NCBI GenBank assembly: GCA_029978425.1
Contig: JAPOJL010000021.1
Span: forward strand, 1 to 10,608
Length of the DNA stretch: 10,608 nt
Source: Actinomycetota bacterium
GTDB lineage: Bacteria > Actinomycetota > Actinomycetes > Nanopelagicales > Nanopelagicaceae
Direction: 5' to 3'
Shown: piece after piece, positions 1-7,991 of the stretch
Layout: every line of letters starts with the position of its first letter
How positions within the stretch are numbered: position 1 is the stretch's first letter
Notes under the pieces: model-generated
The model's database searches: none
Told to the model about the DNA's origin: nothing
Seen by the model: only the letters and a program-made list of their open reading frames with translations
Program-made: the position numbers and the translations under genes

Positions 1-1835
1 AGAAAGTCTCTAAATCTGGCGGTCACCTTGGACCAAATTTAGGAATAGTTGAGTTAACAATCGCTATTCACCGAGTCTTTGAATCGCCACGTGATGTTGT
101 CGTCTTCGATACCGGCCACCAAAGTTATGTCCATAAGATTCTTACCGGTCGTGTTGATGGTTTTGAGAAGCTCCGCCAACGAGGCGGCATCGCTGGCTAT
201 CCAAACCGAAGTGAAAGCGCACACGATGTAATTGAGAATTCGCATGCTTCCACCGCTCTTTCTTGGGCCGATGGAATTGCTCGTGGTTTCATGATTCAAG
301 GCGACACAGAGCGCACTGTTGTGGCCGTTGTTGGCGATGGGTCGCTCACGGGTGGAATGGCGTGGGAAGCGCTCAATAACATCGCAGCCTCAGAGAATTT
401 ACGTCTAGTGATTGTTGTTAATGATAACGAGCGTTCTTATTCGCCAACGATTGGCGGCGTTGCCACGTATCTTTCAACCCTTCGAGCAACGAAGGGTTAT
501 GAAAAATTCTTAGATTGGGGCAAAGGAGTTTTGGAGAGAACCCCAGTCGTGGGTCAACCGATTTATGAAACTTTGCACGGCATGAAAAAAGGCATCAAAG
601 ATATTGTCGCCCCACAAGGCATGTTTGAAGATCTAGGTTTGAAGTACTTAGGACCAGTCGATGGCCATGACATCACTGCTCTGGAGAAAGCTTTACTGCA
701 GGCGAAGAAATTTGAAGGCCCAGTGCTCGTACATGCCATTACTGAAAAAGGTCGTGGTCATGCGCCTGCCATTCAGGATGAAGCCGAGAAATTTCATGCT
801 GTTGGCGTTGTCGATCCAGAAACAGGAGAGCCACTCAGCAAAGGTGGACCGTCATGGACCAATATCTTCTCGGAATCCCTCGTGGAAATTGGGCGAGAGC
901 GTAAAGATGTAGTGGCGATAACAGCTGCGATGCTAGGACCCACAGGGCTCGATAAATTCCAGAGAGAATTCCCAGAGCGCACCTTTGATGTTGGAATTGC
1001 CGAACAACATGCCACAACATCGGCAGCAGGTATGGCTTATACGGGCCTGCATCCTGTTGTTGCTGTGTATTCAACATTTTTGAATCGTGCATTTGACCAA
1101 TTACTTCTAGATGTTGCGCTCCACAAAGCTGGAGTTACTTTTATTCTCGATCGAGCAGGCATAACGGGAGATGATGGTCCTTCACACCACGGTATCTGGG
1201 ATCTTGCTCTTACTGGAATCATTCCAACCGCCCATGTAGCAGCGCCACGTGATAGCGTGAGGTTGCGTGAGTTACTCCGTGAGTGCATCGCGATTTCTGA
1301 TGCGCCTTCAATCCTTCGCTTCCCTAAGGGCGCAGTTGCTAAAGAAATTCCCGCTTTCGAACGGAGAGATGGCGTCGATATTCTCTATCGCGGCGAGAGC
1401 GCAGATATCTTGTTAGTAAGTATTGGTGCGATGGCATCTGTTGCAGTTGATGCTGCTGCCCAGGCTTATCGCGAGGGAGTAGGCGTCACGGTCATCGATC
1501 CGCGTTGGGTAAAGCCATTGCCCGCCGCGTCTCTCATAGCTCTAGCGCGACGATATAAACGAGTTGTGGTGTTAGAAGATGGAATCAAGCATGGTGGTAT
1601 TGCCAGCACTATCTCAGAAATTTTCCGCGAGAATAGTTTAGAGATTCCACTTCATTCCATCGGCGTTCCATTGGAGTTCATTGAGCACTCCAAGCGTCAA
1701 GAAATCTTGGAAGATTTAGGAATTACCGTCCAAAATGTTACGCGTCAGCTTGTGGGCTGGGCATCAGATGGAGTTAAGCAGGAAGCGATGCAACTCCATG
1801 CGGATGAAAACGCTGACCGCAAACCGCTTCACTAA
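1..1835 (+). CDS. dxs: 1-deoxy-D-xylulose-5-phosphate synthase, 5' partial
   Basis: Thiamine diphosphate enzyme that condenses pyruvate with glyceraldehyde 3-phosphate to DXP, the first step of the MEP isoprenoid pathway; cytosolic dimer. The reading frame is open from base 3, so about 610 residues are present and roughly 30-40 N-terminal residues lie outside the window. Upstream of the first in-frame ATG (291) the frame already encodes the family blocks [11 protein letters not shown] and [15 protein letters not shown], so 291 is not the start. Further marks are the ThDP motif [10 protein letters not shown] near 330-365, [20 protein letters not shown] with the catalytic Glu, the [11 protein letters not shown] segment, [15 protein letters not shown], and the C-terminal transketolase domain. 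The last roughly 20 residues run past the usual end of the family and overlap the convergent fadB end by 62 nt. Identification is essentially certain. Confidence 0.97.
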   Translation, partial: KVSKSGGHLGPNLGIVELTIAIHRVFESPRDVVVFDTGHQSYVHKILTGRVDGFEKLRQRGGIAGYPNRSESAHDVIENSHASTALSWADGIARGFMIQGDTERTVVAVVGDGSLTGGMAWEALNNIAASENLRLVIVVNDNERSYSPTIGGVATYLSTLRATKGYEKFLDWGKGVLERTPVVGQPIYETLHGMKKGIKDIVAPQGMFEDLGLKYLGPVDGHDITALEKALLQAKKFEGPVLVHAITEKGRGHAPAIQDEAEKFHAVGVVDPETGEPLSKGGPSWTNIFSESLVEIGRERKDVVAITAAMLGPTGLDKFQREFPERTFDVGIAEQHATTSAAGMAYTGLHPVVAVYSTFLNRAFDQLLLDVALHKAGVTFILDRAGITGDDGPSHHGIWDLALTGIIPTAHVAAPRDSVRLRELLRECIAISDAPSILRFPKGAVAKEIPAFERRDGVDILYRGESADILLVSIGAMASVAVDAAAQAYREGVGVTVIDPRWVKPLPAASLIALARRYKRVVVLEDGIKHGGIASTISEIFRENSLEIPLHSIGVPLEFIEHSKRQEILEDLGITVQNVTRQLVGWASDGVKQEAMQLHADENADRKPLH

Positions 1836-3885
1836 TTCCCTCACGATCCAAGTAAGGCAAGATTCCGCCGAGATGCATCGGCCATCCCGCACCCAACAAC
1901 ATACATAGATCGATTTCGGCTGGAGTTGCCACAACGCCCTCATCGAGCATCATGCGCGCTTCTTCGGCAAGCGCCTTCAGCGCACGCATACGTACTTCAT
2001 CGGAAGTCGAAGATTTTGTGCCCTTTTCAATAAGAGCGACGGCTTCAGGGTTAGGTGCCAATTTTCCTGATTCATCTTTGACGTAGAAAGTCTTCACGCC
2101 TTGATCAACGAGACGTTGCACAGTAGGGGAGACTCGATAGCGCGGGCCGAGATTTGCATTGAGTGTCTTGGAGACATGAAGTGCAACACCAGGTCCAACA
2201 AGTCCAAAGAGTTCAAATGGCGACATCGGGAAGCCAAGCGGACGAAGTGCGTTGTCAGCAACATCGGCAGGAGTGCCCTCATCCATTGCATCAGTAACTT
2301 CACCCATAAATCGGGTTAAGAGTCGATTTACAACAAAGCCAGGTGCATCCTTGCAGATGATCATGGTCTTCTTTAGTTCTTTACCAACATTAATTGCTGT
2401 TGCCGTTGTTGCATCATCAGTTTTAGAGGTACGCGCTACCTCAAGAAGTGGCATGACAGCTACTGGATTGAAGAAGTGGAATCCAACAACCCGCTCTGGA
2501 TTCTTGAGCCCTTCGCCCATTTTCTCTACCGAGAGAGACGAAGTGTTTGTGGCGAGAACACATTCCGGAGAGATAATCGCTTCGAGATCTTTAAAGAGCT
2601 TCTGCTTGATGGAGAGTTCTTCAAAGACAGCTTCAATAATGAAATCTGCGCCGGCGAATACCGATTGATCGACAGAACCTGTGACAAGGAGTGAGAGTCG
2701 GCGACCAGCTTCTTCGTTAAGTCGCTTCTTCTCCACTAACTTGGCAATTTCAGCATGTACCCATGCCACACCTTTTTCAACACGGGCCTGATCAAGATCT
2801 GTCATCACGACAGGAACTTTGAGGTTACGGACCATGAGGAGCGCGAGTTGTGAGGCCATCAATCCAGCGCCAACAATTCCTACTTTGGTTACTTTGCGAG
2901 CAAGGGCGGGCTTCGGTGCACCTTCGACCTTCTTACGCTTCTTCTGAATCAGATTGAATGCATAGAGCGATGCGCGGAGCGGATTGCCCATCACAAGATT
3001 TGCCAGGATTTCATCTTCCGCATCAAAACCTTGATCGAGGGTATTGGTACGCGCTGCATAAATGAGTTCAAGAGCGCGGCGCGGAGCTTCTATATCTGCG
3101 CCACCATACTTCTTCGCGATAGCCGCTTTTCCGGTGGCAATCGCCTTATCCCATGAGGCAACATCGCTGGTGTAATCCTGTCGCGCAATTTTTTCTTTAC
3201 CGGAGATGATGCGAGCGGCGAAAGCAACTGACTTCTCGAGGAAATCGGCAGGTTCATAGACTGCATCAATCACACCAAGAGCATGTGCATCTTTTGCTTT
3301 CATCATGGTGTTGTTATTCAAAGCGTTAAGGATGATGACTTGAACTGCTCTTTCTGGGCCTATGAGTTTGGGAAGAATCGTGGCTCCACCCCAACCAGGA
3401 ACGATTCCAAGGAAGCATTCTGGAAGCGCGGTCATCGCAGTTGATGCCATCGTTCGATAATTGCAATGCAATCCAACTTCTAGTCCGCCACCCAGTGCCA
3501 ATCCATTAATGAAGGCAAAAGTTGTTTTCTTACTGCGGCCAAGTCTTTTGAAAATATCATGGCCAAGTTTTCCAATCGCAAGCGATTGACTCTTTTCAGT
3601 CACAAAGGGAAGTCCAGATAAATCGGCACCTGCTGCAAAGATAAATGGCTTACCGGTTATAGCAATTGCCACCGCTGAAGAATTTTCAGCTTGAGTTATT
3701 GCATTATCGAGTTCCTGGAGAGATTTAGGGCCGAGGGTATTCGGACGCGTGTGATCAAGACCGTTATCAATAGTGATGAGTGCGAGAGTTCCTGTTGCGC
3801 CAAAGGCGGATAGATCAATCTCGCGGACAAATGCTTTAGTAACTACTTCTTCGGGCGCGCCAGCAGGAGTTGTAATGTCAGCCAT
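1774..3885 (-). CDS. fadB: Fatty acid oxidation multifunctional protein (enoyl-CoA hydratase / 3-hydroxyacyl-CoA dehydrogenase)
   Basis: Two-domain protein of 703 aa for two consecutive steps of beta-oxidation: hydration of trans-2-enoyl-CoA and NAD-dependent oxidation of L-3-hydroxyacyl-CoA. Residues about 20-290 form a crotonase fold with oxyanion-hole segments FAAGADLSG and [11 protein letters not shown]. Glu136 and Glu156 occupy the positions of the two catalytic glutamates of E. coli FadB. Residues about 333-520 are the Rossmann domain with GAGLMAS at 339-345, followed by GFHFFNPV with catalytic His470 and Glu482 twelve residues later, then PGFVVNR and the helical C-terminal domain. It starts at ATG 3 nt after the fadA stop, with AAGGCGG inside the fadA tail 8 nt upstream as Shine-Dalgarno, so it is co-transcribed and probably translationally coupled. 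Its partner for the final thiolytic step is fadA. Its 3' end overlaps dxs. Confidence 0.95.
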   Translation of the reverse strand: MADITTPAGAPEEVVTKAFVREIDLSAFGATGTLALITIDNGLDHTRPNTLGPKSLQELDNAITQAENSSAVAIAITGKPFIFAAGADLSGLPFVTEKSQSLAIGKLGHDIFKRLGRSKKTTFAFINGLALGGGLEVGLHCNYRTMASTAMTALPECFLGIVPGWGGATILPKLIGPERAVQVIILNALNNNTMMKAKDAHALGVIDAVYEPADFLEKSVAFAARIISGKEKIARQDYTSDVASWDKAIATGKAAIAKKYGGADIEAPRRALELIYAARTNTLDQGFDAEDEILANLVMGNPLRASLYAFNLIQKKRKKVEGAPKPALARKVTKVGIVGAGLMASQLALLMVRNLKVPVVMTDLDQARVEKGVAWVHAEIAKLVEKKRLNEEAGRRLSLLVTGSVDQSVFAGADFIIEAVFEELSIKQKLFKDLEAIISPECVLATNTSSLSVEKMGEGLKNPERVVGFHFFNPVAVMPLLEVARTSKTDDATTATAINVGKELKKTMIICKDAPGFVVNRLLTRFMGEVTDAMDEGTPADVADNALRPLGFPMSPFELFGLVGPGVALHVSKTLNANLGPRYRVSPTVQRLVDQGVKTFYVKDESGKLAPNPEAVALIEKGTKSSTSDEVRMRALKALAEEARMMLDEGVVATPAEIDLCMLLGAGWPMHLGGILPYLDREGISEAVCGQRFHPHGVASLPA

Positions 3886-3888
3886 GAG

Positions 3889-5094
3889 TTATGCCGCCTT
3901 ACCGTTGTAGTGAGGGTTTTCCCAGATGACGGTGCCACCCATGCCAAGTCCAATACACATTGTGGTGATTCCGTATCGGACATCGGGACGCTCTTTAAAT
4001 CCTTCTGCCAAATTAAGCATCAAACGGATTCCGGAGGAGGCAAGTGGATGGCCCACCGCAATTGCGCCGCCATAGATATTGACGCGGGGATCATCATCAG
4101 CGATTCCAAAGTAATCCAAGAATGAGAGAACTTGAATTGCGAAAGCTTCATTGATTTCAAAGAGGCCAATATCGCTAATGGAAAGGCCTGATTTTTCTAG
4201 CGCCTTGAGCGTTGAGGGAACCGGTCCATAGCCCATGATTTCTGGTTCAACTCCAGCGAAGGCAAAAGTGACAAGTTTTGCTTTGGGAGCTAATCCGAGC
4301 TCTTTCGCCTTCTTCTCACTGGCGAGGAGAGCGGCAGTGGCGCCATCATTGAGACCTGCTGCATTTCCAGCAGTAACGCGTCCAGCAGGTCGGAATGGAG
4401 TTTTCAAAGCGGCGAGCGCTTCAATCGTTGTGCCGGGACGAGGTGGTTCATCAACAGTTGCAACGCCCCATCCTTGTTCGGCAGAGCGCACTGCAACGGG
4501 AATCAAATTTGGTTGAATCTTTCCGGAGGCATATGCAGCCGCTGTTTTCTGTTGTGAAGCAAGCGCGTATTTATCTGCGCGTTCTTTAGTGAGATGTGGC
4601 AATTTATCGTGGAGACGTTCCGCGGTATTTCCCATAGATAGCGCATCAGTATCAACTAATCTCTCTGCAAGATAACGAGGATTCGGATCCATTCCTTCGC
4701 CCATTGGATGATTTCCCATATGTTCAACGCCTCCTGCAATGGCGATGTCATATGCGCCCATAGCAATTGAACCGGCAAGTGTTGTTACAGATGTCATCGC
4801 ACCTGCGCACCAACGATCAATGGAGTATCCAGGAACTGTGTTGGGAAGACCAGCCAGAAGTGTTGCGCTGCGACCAATGTTCATTCCCTGATCGCCAAAT
4901 TGTGTTGCTGCTGCAATCGCAACATCATCAACATCGCTTGGCTTAACTTGCGGATTGCGCTCGAGTAAACCTCGAATGCATCGCACGATGATGTCATCAG
5001 CACGAGTTCCGGAGTACAGACTTCCAGCTTTCCCAAACGGAGAGCGGACGGCGTCGACAAGAACGACATTGGTAGAGGCAGTGGCAGTATTCAT
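3889..5094 (-). CDS. fadA: Acetyl-CoA C-acyltransferase (3-ketoacyl-CoA thiolase)
   Basis: Thiolase of 401 aa, the usual length. It cleaves 3-ketoacyl-CoA with CoA to acetyl-CoA and a shortened acyl-CoA, the last step of the beta-oxidation cycle. The nucleophilic cysteine is Cys96 in DRWCAGAM; the residues after it differ from the more common CGSG or CSSG. NEAFA lies at 315-319, GGAIAVGHPLASSG carries catalytic His349, and Cys380 with GLGMGG at 383-387 completes the active site. It is first gene of the fadA-fadB operon. The ATG has no Shine-Dalgarno but has TAACCT exactly 6 nt upstream, suggesting a leaderless mRNA. A perfect inverted repeat covers that hexamer, so the operon is probably controlled by a repressor. 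A biosynthetic acetoacetyl-CoA thiolase role is less likely given fadB next door. Confidence 0.94.
   Translation of the reverse strand: MNTATASTNVVLVDAVRSPFGKAGSLYSGTRADDIIVRCIRGLLERNPQVKPSDVDDVAIAAATQFGDQGMNIGRSATLLAGLPNTVPGYSIDRWCAGAMTSVTTLAGSIAMGAYDIAIAGGVEHMGNHPMGEGMDPNPRYLAERLVDTDALSMGNTAERLHDKLPHLTKERADKYALASQQKTAAAYASGKIQPNLIPVAVRSAEQGWGVATVDEPPRPGTTIEALAALKTPFRPAGRVTAGNAAGLNDGATAALLASEKKAKELGLAPKAKLVTFAFAGVEPEIMGYGPVPSTLKALEKSGLSISDIGLFEINEAFAIQVLSFLDYFGIADDDPRVNIYGGAIAVGHPLASSGIRLMLNLAEGFKERPDVRYGITTMCIGLGMGGTVIWENPHYNGKAA
3893..3899 (-). promoter_or_regulatory. Shine-Dalgarno of fadB inside the fadA 3' end
   Basis: On the minus strand AAGGCGG lies in the last codons of fadA, about 8 nt before the fadB ATG at 3885. 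With the 3-nt intergenic gap it supports reinitiation or coupled translation of fadB. It contrasts with the first genes of transcription units here, which lack such a site. Confidence 0.6.
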
Positions 5095-5100
5095 GCCGCT

Positions 5101-5106
5101 AGGTTA
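5101..5106 (-). promoter_or_regulatory. Leaderless -10 box of fadA
   Basis: TAACCT on the minus strand, followed by exactly 6 nt and then the fadA ATG (5094). It fits TANNNT at -12 to -7 with transcription starting at the A of the ATG. A -35 candidate (TTTCCT, 5124-5129, 17-nt spacer) is weak. No Shine-Dalgarno is present. The hexamer lies inside one arm of the inverted repeat at 5101-5120. Confidence 0.5.
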
Positions 5107-5120
5107 CTCGTCAGTAACCT
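5101..5120. promoter_or_regulatory. Inverted repeat, probable operator of the fadA-fadB operon
   Basis: Perfect 8-bp arms AGGTTACT / AGTAACCT separated by the 4-nt centre CGTC. One arm contains the predicted fadA -10 hexamer, so a bound dimer would block RNA polymerase. Fatty-acid degradation operons in Actinobacteria are commonly repressed by TetR- or GntR-type regulators that release the DNA on binding acyl-CoA. That class of regulator is an inference, since none is encoded in the window. It is not an intrinsic terminator for the upstream gene because no T-run follows the stem. Confidence 0.55.
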
Positions 5121-5121
5121 A

Positions 5122-5144
5122 TTAGGAAATCAGGGTTAGGAAAT
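5122..5144. repeat. 9-bp direct repeat upstream of fadA
   Basis: TTAGGAAAT occurs at 5122-5130 and again at 5136-5144, 14 bp apart start to start, between the EfeU stop and the fadA promoter. Relative to a leaderless fadA start the copies span about -28 to -36 and -42 to -50. The first overlaps the -35 region. It may be a tandem regulator site or chance. Confidence 0.4.
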
Positions 5145-5149
5145 ACCTT

Positions 5150-5974
5150 TTATTTTGCGGAGAGAATGGGGCTTTGAGATTTTGCTGGCTTGAGATAAAG
5201 CCATAGGGCGCCACCAATATATGCACCCCACACAACCAGCTGGAGCCAGGACATCGTGGTATCGAACCCAATAGTTCCAGCAAGAAGTGAAGCAAGAATT
5301 GAATCTGGGGCTAGCCAGGAAGTGACATCCCATGCATACGACTCTTCACCAGGCAACCAACCAAGTTCCTGGAATTCGTGAATGCCGTAAGAAAGAACCC
5401 CTGCGGCGACGATAATGAGCGCCACGCCTGTGACGGTAAAGAACTTGGAAAGATTGATCTGAATAGCTCGACGATAAATTGCGTATCCCAAGAAGACCGC
5501 TAGCACGAGGCCAGAAACGAGGCCGATTGTGGCAGGGGCCTTTGAGCCCACAGCTTGAAAGTTTGTGTAAACGAAGAGAGCCGTTTCAAGACCTTCGCGC
5601 GCAACTGCGAAGAAAGCGGCAGATGCCAGCGCCATAGGGCCGACCATCGCAGCAGTTTCTACTTTTTGGTGAAGCTCTTCGCGCAGCGCACGAGCTGTAC
5701 GTTTCATCCAAAAGACCATCCAGGTGACAAGGGCGACTGCGACAAAGGAGGTGGTACCAGCGAAGAATTGTTCGCCTCTTTCAGAGAGCTCGGCAGAGGT
5801 AAATCCAAGAAAACCGCCTAAGGCGATGCTTAGTGCCAGGGCAACACTTACCCCAACCCATATGGGGGTTAGGAGGAAGCGGCGATTCGTTTTGACTACA
5901 TAAGCGACCAAGATGCCAATGATGAGAGCGGCCTCAAGTCCTTCACGGAGTGCAATGAGAAAGCTACTGAGCAT
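5150..5974 (-). CDS. efeU: FTR1/EfeU-family high-affinity iron permease
   Basis: Polytopic inner-membrane protein of the FTR1/EfeU family, which imports iron, usually ferrous iron oxidised during transport. The family signature REGLE occurs twice: at residues 10-14 of the chosen protein, right after the start, and at 126-130 (AVAREGLETAL). About seven hydrophobic helices follow from N- to C-terminus. I chose the ATG at 5974 (274 aa) because EfeU proteins begin MLxxFxIxLREGLEA. A TTG at 6016 would add 14 unsupported residues and run through the promoter. TACCCT stands 6 nt upstream of this ATG with TTGCGA at -35, so the mRNA is probably leaderless. No efeO or efeB partner lies beside it, unlike the classical EfeUOB system. 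No clear DtxR/IdeR box is visible. Confidence 0.88.
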   Translation of the reverse strand: MLSSFLIALREGLEAALIIGILVAYVVKTNRRFLLTPIWVGVSVALALSIALGGFLGFTSAELSERGEQFFAGTTSFVAVALVTWMVFWMKRTARALREELHQKVETAAMVGPMALASAAFFAVAREGLETALFVYTNFQAVGSKAPATIGLVSGLVLAVFLGYAIYRRAIQINLSKFFTVTGVALIIVAAGVLSYGIHEFQELGWLPGEESYAWDVTSWLAPDSILASLLAGTIGFDTTMSWLQLVVWGAYIGGALWLYLKPAKSQSPILSAK

Positions 5975-5980
5975 GGCGTG

Positions 5981-6010
5981 AGGGTAAACCTGGGAGGGGT
6001 ATTTTCGCAA
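5981..6010 (-). promoter_or_regulatory. Leaderless promoter of the iron permease gene
   Basis: On the minus strand TTGCGA (6005-6010), an 18-nt spacer, TACCCT (5981-5986), 6 nt, then the ATG at 5974. It is one of the two fullest promoter matches in the window. The -35 hexamer overlaps a short inverted repeat, CGCAAC at 6006-6011 and GTTGCG at 6018-6023, which could be a regulator site. Confidence 0.5.
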
Positions 6011-6039
6011 CTCCAATGTTGCGTAATTCGAGTCACGCT

Positions 6040-7371
6040 TTAGGCGTGAATTTCACCTTCAGGGGCCTCTCCATTGGGGCTCTCGCTTTCTGCGGGAGAC
6101 TCAGGAATTGCTGGAGGTTCTGTTTCGCACAAGGAAAGCGCCAATGATTCAGCGCATTTTTCAATCTGCCACTCGCGAGCGCCATTGAGCCGAAGTTGAG
6201 TTTCAATTTTTTGGGTAAGGGAGCGAGACATCTCATAATTTCTCTCTGCACCGCCATCGAATGAAATTTTTCGAACTAGTTCAGGGGAGATCAGATTCTC
6301 CAAGGGAATGGAGAGTTCTTCAGCGATCACCTGAAGTCGAGCCTTGGCATGTGAGACATGGGCGTAAGCCAAGGGAAACTTTATCTTCCATATTTTCACA
6401 GGTGGCAAAGAATCGCTCTTGCTGCGAAGTTGAGGCCATTCAGATTCAGGTAGTGATGATGCACGAAGAAATGTCTCTAACCACATCTCTAGATAACTCT
6501 TCTGGATGTCATTACGAATTCGCCCCTTGGCTTCCGGAAGTTTCATAATGTCAGCAACACTTTTGATCTGTGATTTAGCGAGCGCGATGATGACCGCATC
6601 GGAGAGCAGGCGACCTGGGGCTAAATCAATCTCTTTGGCAATTACATCTCGCACTGACCACAATTCACGGATGATTGCCATCTGATATCTAGATTTAATT
6701 TCATGCATTCCCGATGTTCTACGCCAAGGATCTTTGCGAGGTGGATTCGGTGGAGCTTTCAGAATTGCAGCAAAATCTTGTTGCGCCCACTGCAATTTTT
6801 CTTGTTGTTCAAGGAGTTCAGAAACTTTGTCGCGAAGATCTAAAAGTACAGCCACATCAAGAGCTGCATAATCCAACCATTCTTGTTGCAGTGGGCGAAT
6901 GGACCAATCAACTGCCGAGTGTTCCTTGGCGAGGGTTATTCCAAGAAGCGATTCGCAGAGCGCACCTAAGCCAACGCGAGCACATCCTGCGATTCTTGCG
7001 CCTAATTCGGTATCAAAAAGGATTGCAGGTTCAATTCCGAAATCTCGTAAACAGGCCAGATCTTGCGTGCTGGCGTGAATGACAACTTCGCTATCCGATA
7101 TAGCTTTGTTGAGTTCGGCAATATGTACCGATTGTGCAACTGCGATGGGATCAATGAGATGGAGCCCGCCATTACGTCTGAAAATTTGAATGAGATATGC
7201 CCGCGAGCTGTAGCGAAAGCCTGAAGCTCTCTCGGCATCAATTGCAATGGGGCCGTGGCCACGGGACAGGTCAGAGATGCAGTTACGGAGAGCAGCGTCA
7301 TCAGTGATGACGGGCGGTGTTCCTTGTTCCGGAACGTGCAGAGCCTTCAGGACTTTAACTTCGTCAGAAAT
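6040..7371 (-). CDS. rnd: Ribonuclease D family 3'-5' exonuclease with HRDC domain
   Basis: DEDD-family exonuclease for 3' trimming of structured RNA such as tRNA precursors. The frame runs unbroken from 7434. With a start at the ATT at 7371 the protein has 443 aa, the length of actinobacterial homologues. Exo I is IDAERAS (Asp45, Glu47), Exo II HASTQDL (Asp104), Exo III YAALD (Tyr168, Asp172), so all catalytic acids are present. GHSAVDWS and DPWRRTSGMH are typical of the actinobacterial family. The HRDC helical domain spans about 225-300 and the last 29 residues are a Pro/Glu-rich acidic tail. No in-frame ATG, GTG or TTG exists until codon 166, which is beyond two catalytic motifs. ATT at 7371 has AGAAGG 8 nt upstream. 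ATA at 7407, overlapping the DUF3000 stop, and CTG at 7350 are alternatives. It follows DUF3000 in one operon. Confidence 0.88.
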   Translation of the reverse strand: MSDEVKVLKALHVPEQGTPPVITDDAALRNCISDLSRGHGPIAIDAERASGFRYSSRAYLIQIFRRNGGLHLIDPIAVAQSVHIAELNKAISDSEVVIHASTQDLACLRDFGIEPAILFDTELGARIAGCARVGLGALCESLLGITLAKEHSAVDWSIRPLQQEWLDYAALDVAVLLDLRDKVSELLEQQEKLQWAQQDFAAILKAPPNPPRKDPWRRTSGMHEIKSRYQMAIIRELWSVRDVIAKEIDLAPGRLLSDAVIIALAKSQIKSVADIMKLPEAKGRIRNDIQKSYLEMWLETFLRASSLPESEWPQLRSKSDSLPPVKIWKIKFPLAYAHVSHAKARLQVIAEELSIPLENLISPELVRKISFDGGAERNYEMSRSLTQKIETQLRLNGAREWQIEKCAESLALSLCETEPPAIPESPAESESPNGEAPEGEIHA

Positions 7372-7379
7372 TTTCGGCG

Positions 7380-7385
7380 CCTTCT
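7380..7385 (-). promoter_or_regulatory. Shine-Dalgarno deciding the ATT start of RNase D
   Basis: AGAAGG on the minus strand lies 8 nt before the ATT at 7371-7369, within the 32-nt gap after the DUF3000 stop. It is the only reasonable ribosome binding site in the region, and it favours ATT over the ATA at 7407 and the CTG codons at 7350 and 7341. Confidence 0.5.
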
Positions 7386-7403
7386 TTTTTCTATCGACTT
7401 TTT

Positions 7404-7985
7404 CTATCGCCGTAAGGGCAGTGAGCTCACGCCATCAGGCAAGGGAGCCAAACCTGCTGCGCTGGCCATAAGTTCAAGCCAGGCCGTTACATGCTTCAGA
7501 AGTTGTTGCGGATTAGTTGGAGTCCAGGAAGCTCGCACTTCAATCTCTGAGGATTCATCGTAAGTTGATAGCTGTCCAAAGGAAGCGCTCATAACTCGTG
7601 TGACAGTTCCACTAGGAGCAACATAATCAGCGCCACTGTTATTGAGGGCATCGATAAACCACGACCAGCCAACATCGGGAAGTAATGGATCTGCTTCCAT
7701 CTCAGTTTCTAAAGCAGAGCGAACAAAAGTTACACAACGAAAATTACCTTCCCACGTTTCCTGGCCAGCTGGGTCATGGAGTAAGACAAATCGCCCCGTT
7801 GCAATATCTTCTACATCATCTCCGTTTGTCGGATGGGAGAGGTCGGCGAGATCGGCTGAGACTGCATAAGCAAAGGGCGCTAAACGTTGTGGAGCAGGAA
7901 TCTCTTCCAGTGAAATTTCAGGGCGTGGCGAAAAGGATTTCATTTCTGCAACAAAGGCATGAAAGAAGTCTGTTGGATTTGCCAC
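7404..7985 (-). CDS. DUF3000 family protein
   Basis: Actinobacterial protein of unknown function, 193 aa, matching the DUF3000 family over its whole length. Recognisable blocks are RPEISLEEIPAPQRLAP near the N-terminus, ATGRFVLLHDPAGQE with WEGNFRCVTFVR in the middle, DPLLPDVGWSWF, and APSGTVTRV followed by EVRASWTP. It has no signal peptide or membrane segment, so it is probably cytosolic. It lies directly upstream of the RNase D gene, an arrangement I recall as common in Actinobacteria, hinting at a shared role in RNA metabolism, but that is guilt by association. It starts at GTG with TACCCT exactly 6 nt upstream and no Shine-Dalgarno, fitting a leaderless mRNA. The stop TAG lies 32 nt before the proposed RNase D start. 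Confidence 0.9.
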   Translation of the reverse strand: MANPTDFFHAFVAEMKSFSPRPEISLEEIPAPQRLAPFAYAVSADLADLSHPTNGDDVEDIATGRFVLLHDPAGQETWEGNFRCVTFVRSALETEMEADPLLPDVGWSWFIDALNNSGADYVAPSGTVTRVMSASFGQLSTYDESSEIEVRASWTPTNPQQLLKHVTAWLELMASAAGLAPLPDGVSSLPLRR

Positions 7986-7991
7986 GGTCTA

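Noticed and set aside
5101..5120. The inverted repeat as an intrinsic terminator for the iron permease gene
   Set aside because: No T-run follows on the minus strand and the fadA start lies 6 nt beyond; an operator fits better.
5101..5120. DtxR/IdeR iron box in the fadA-permease gap
   Set aside because: The half-sites AGGTTA/TAACCT resemble IdeR halves but are 8 nt apart instead of 3, and the site lies downstream of the iron permease, at the fadA promoter.
5975..6016. TTG start at 6016 for the iron permease
   Set aside because: The 14 extra residues are not family-like and they cover the -35/-10 promoter; the ATG at 5974 gives the typical EfeU N-terminus.
6033..6049. Stem TCACGC/GCGTGA as an intrinsic terminator of RNase D
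   Set aside because: Only 6 bp, it includes the stop codon, and no T-run follows in the direction of transcription.
6040..6876. RNase D read as a 278-aa protein from the TTG at 6876
   Set aside because: The frame upstream to 7371 encodes the Exo I (DAE) and Exo II (HASTQDL) motifs and family blocks such as GPIAIDAERASGFRYSSRAYL, so the TTG is internal.
7002..7301. A 99-aa minus-strand reading frame starting at ATG 7301
   Set aside because: It overlaps the catalytic domain of RNase D in another frame and shows no recognisable protein features.
7384..7409. Frameshift fusing DUF3000 to RNase D (A-AAA-AAG heptamer at 7390-7384)
   Set aside because: The DUF3000 stop at 7406-7404 precedes the heptamer, and the codons at the required -1 slip (CGG CGA) are not slippery.
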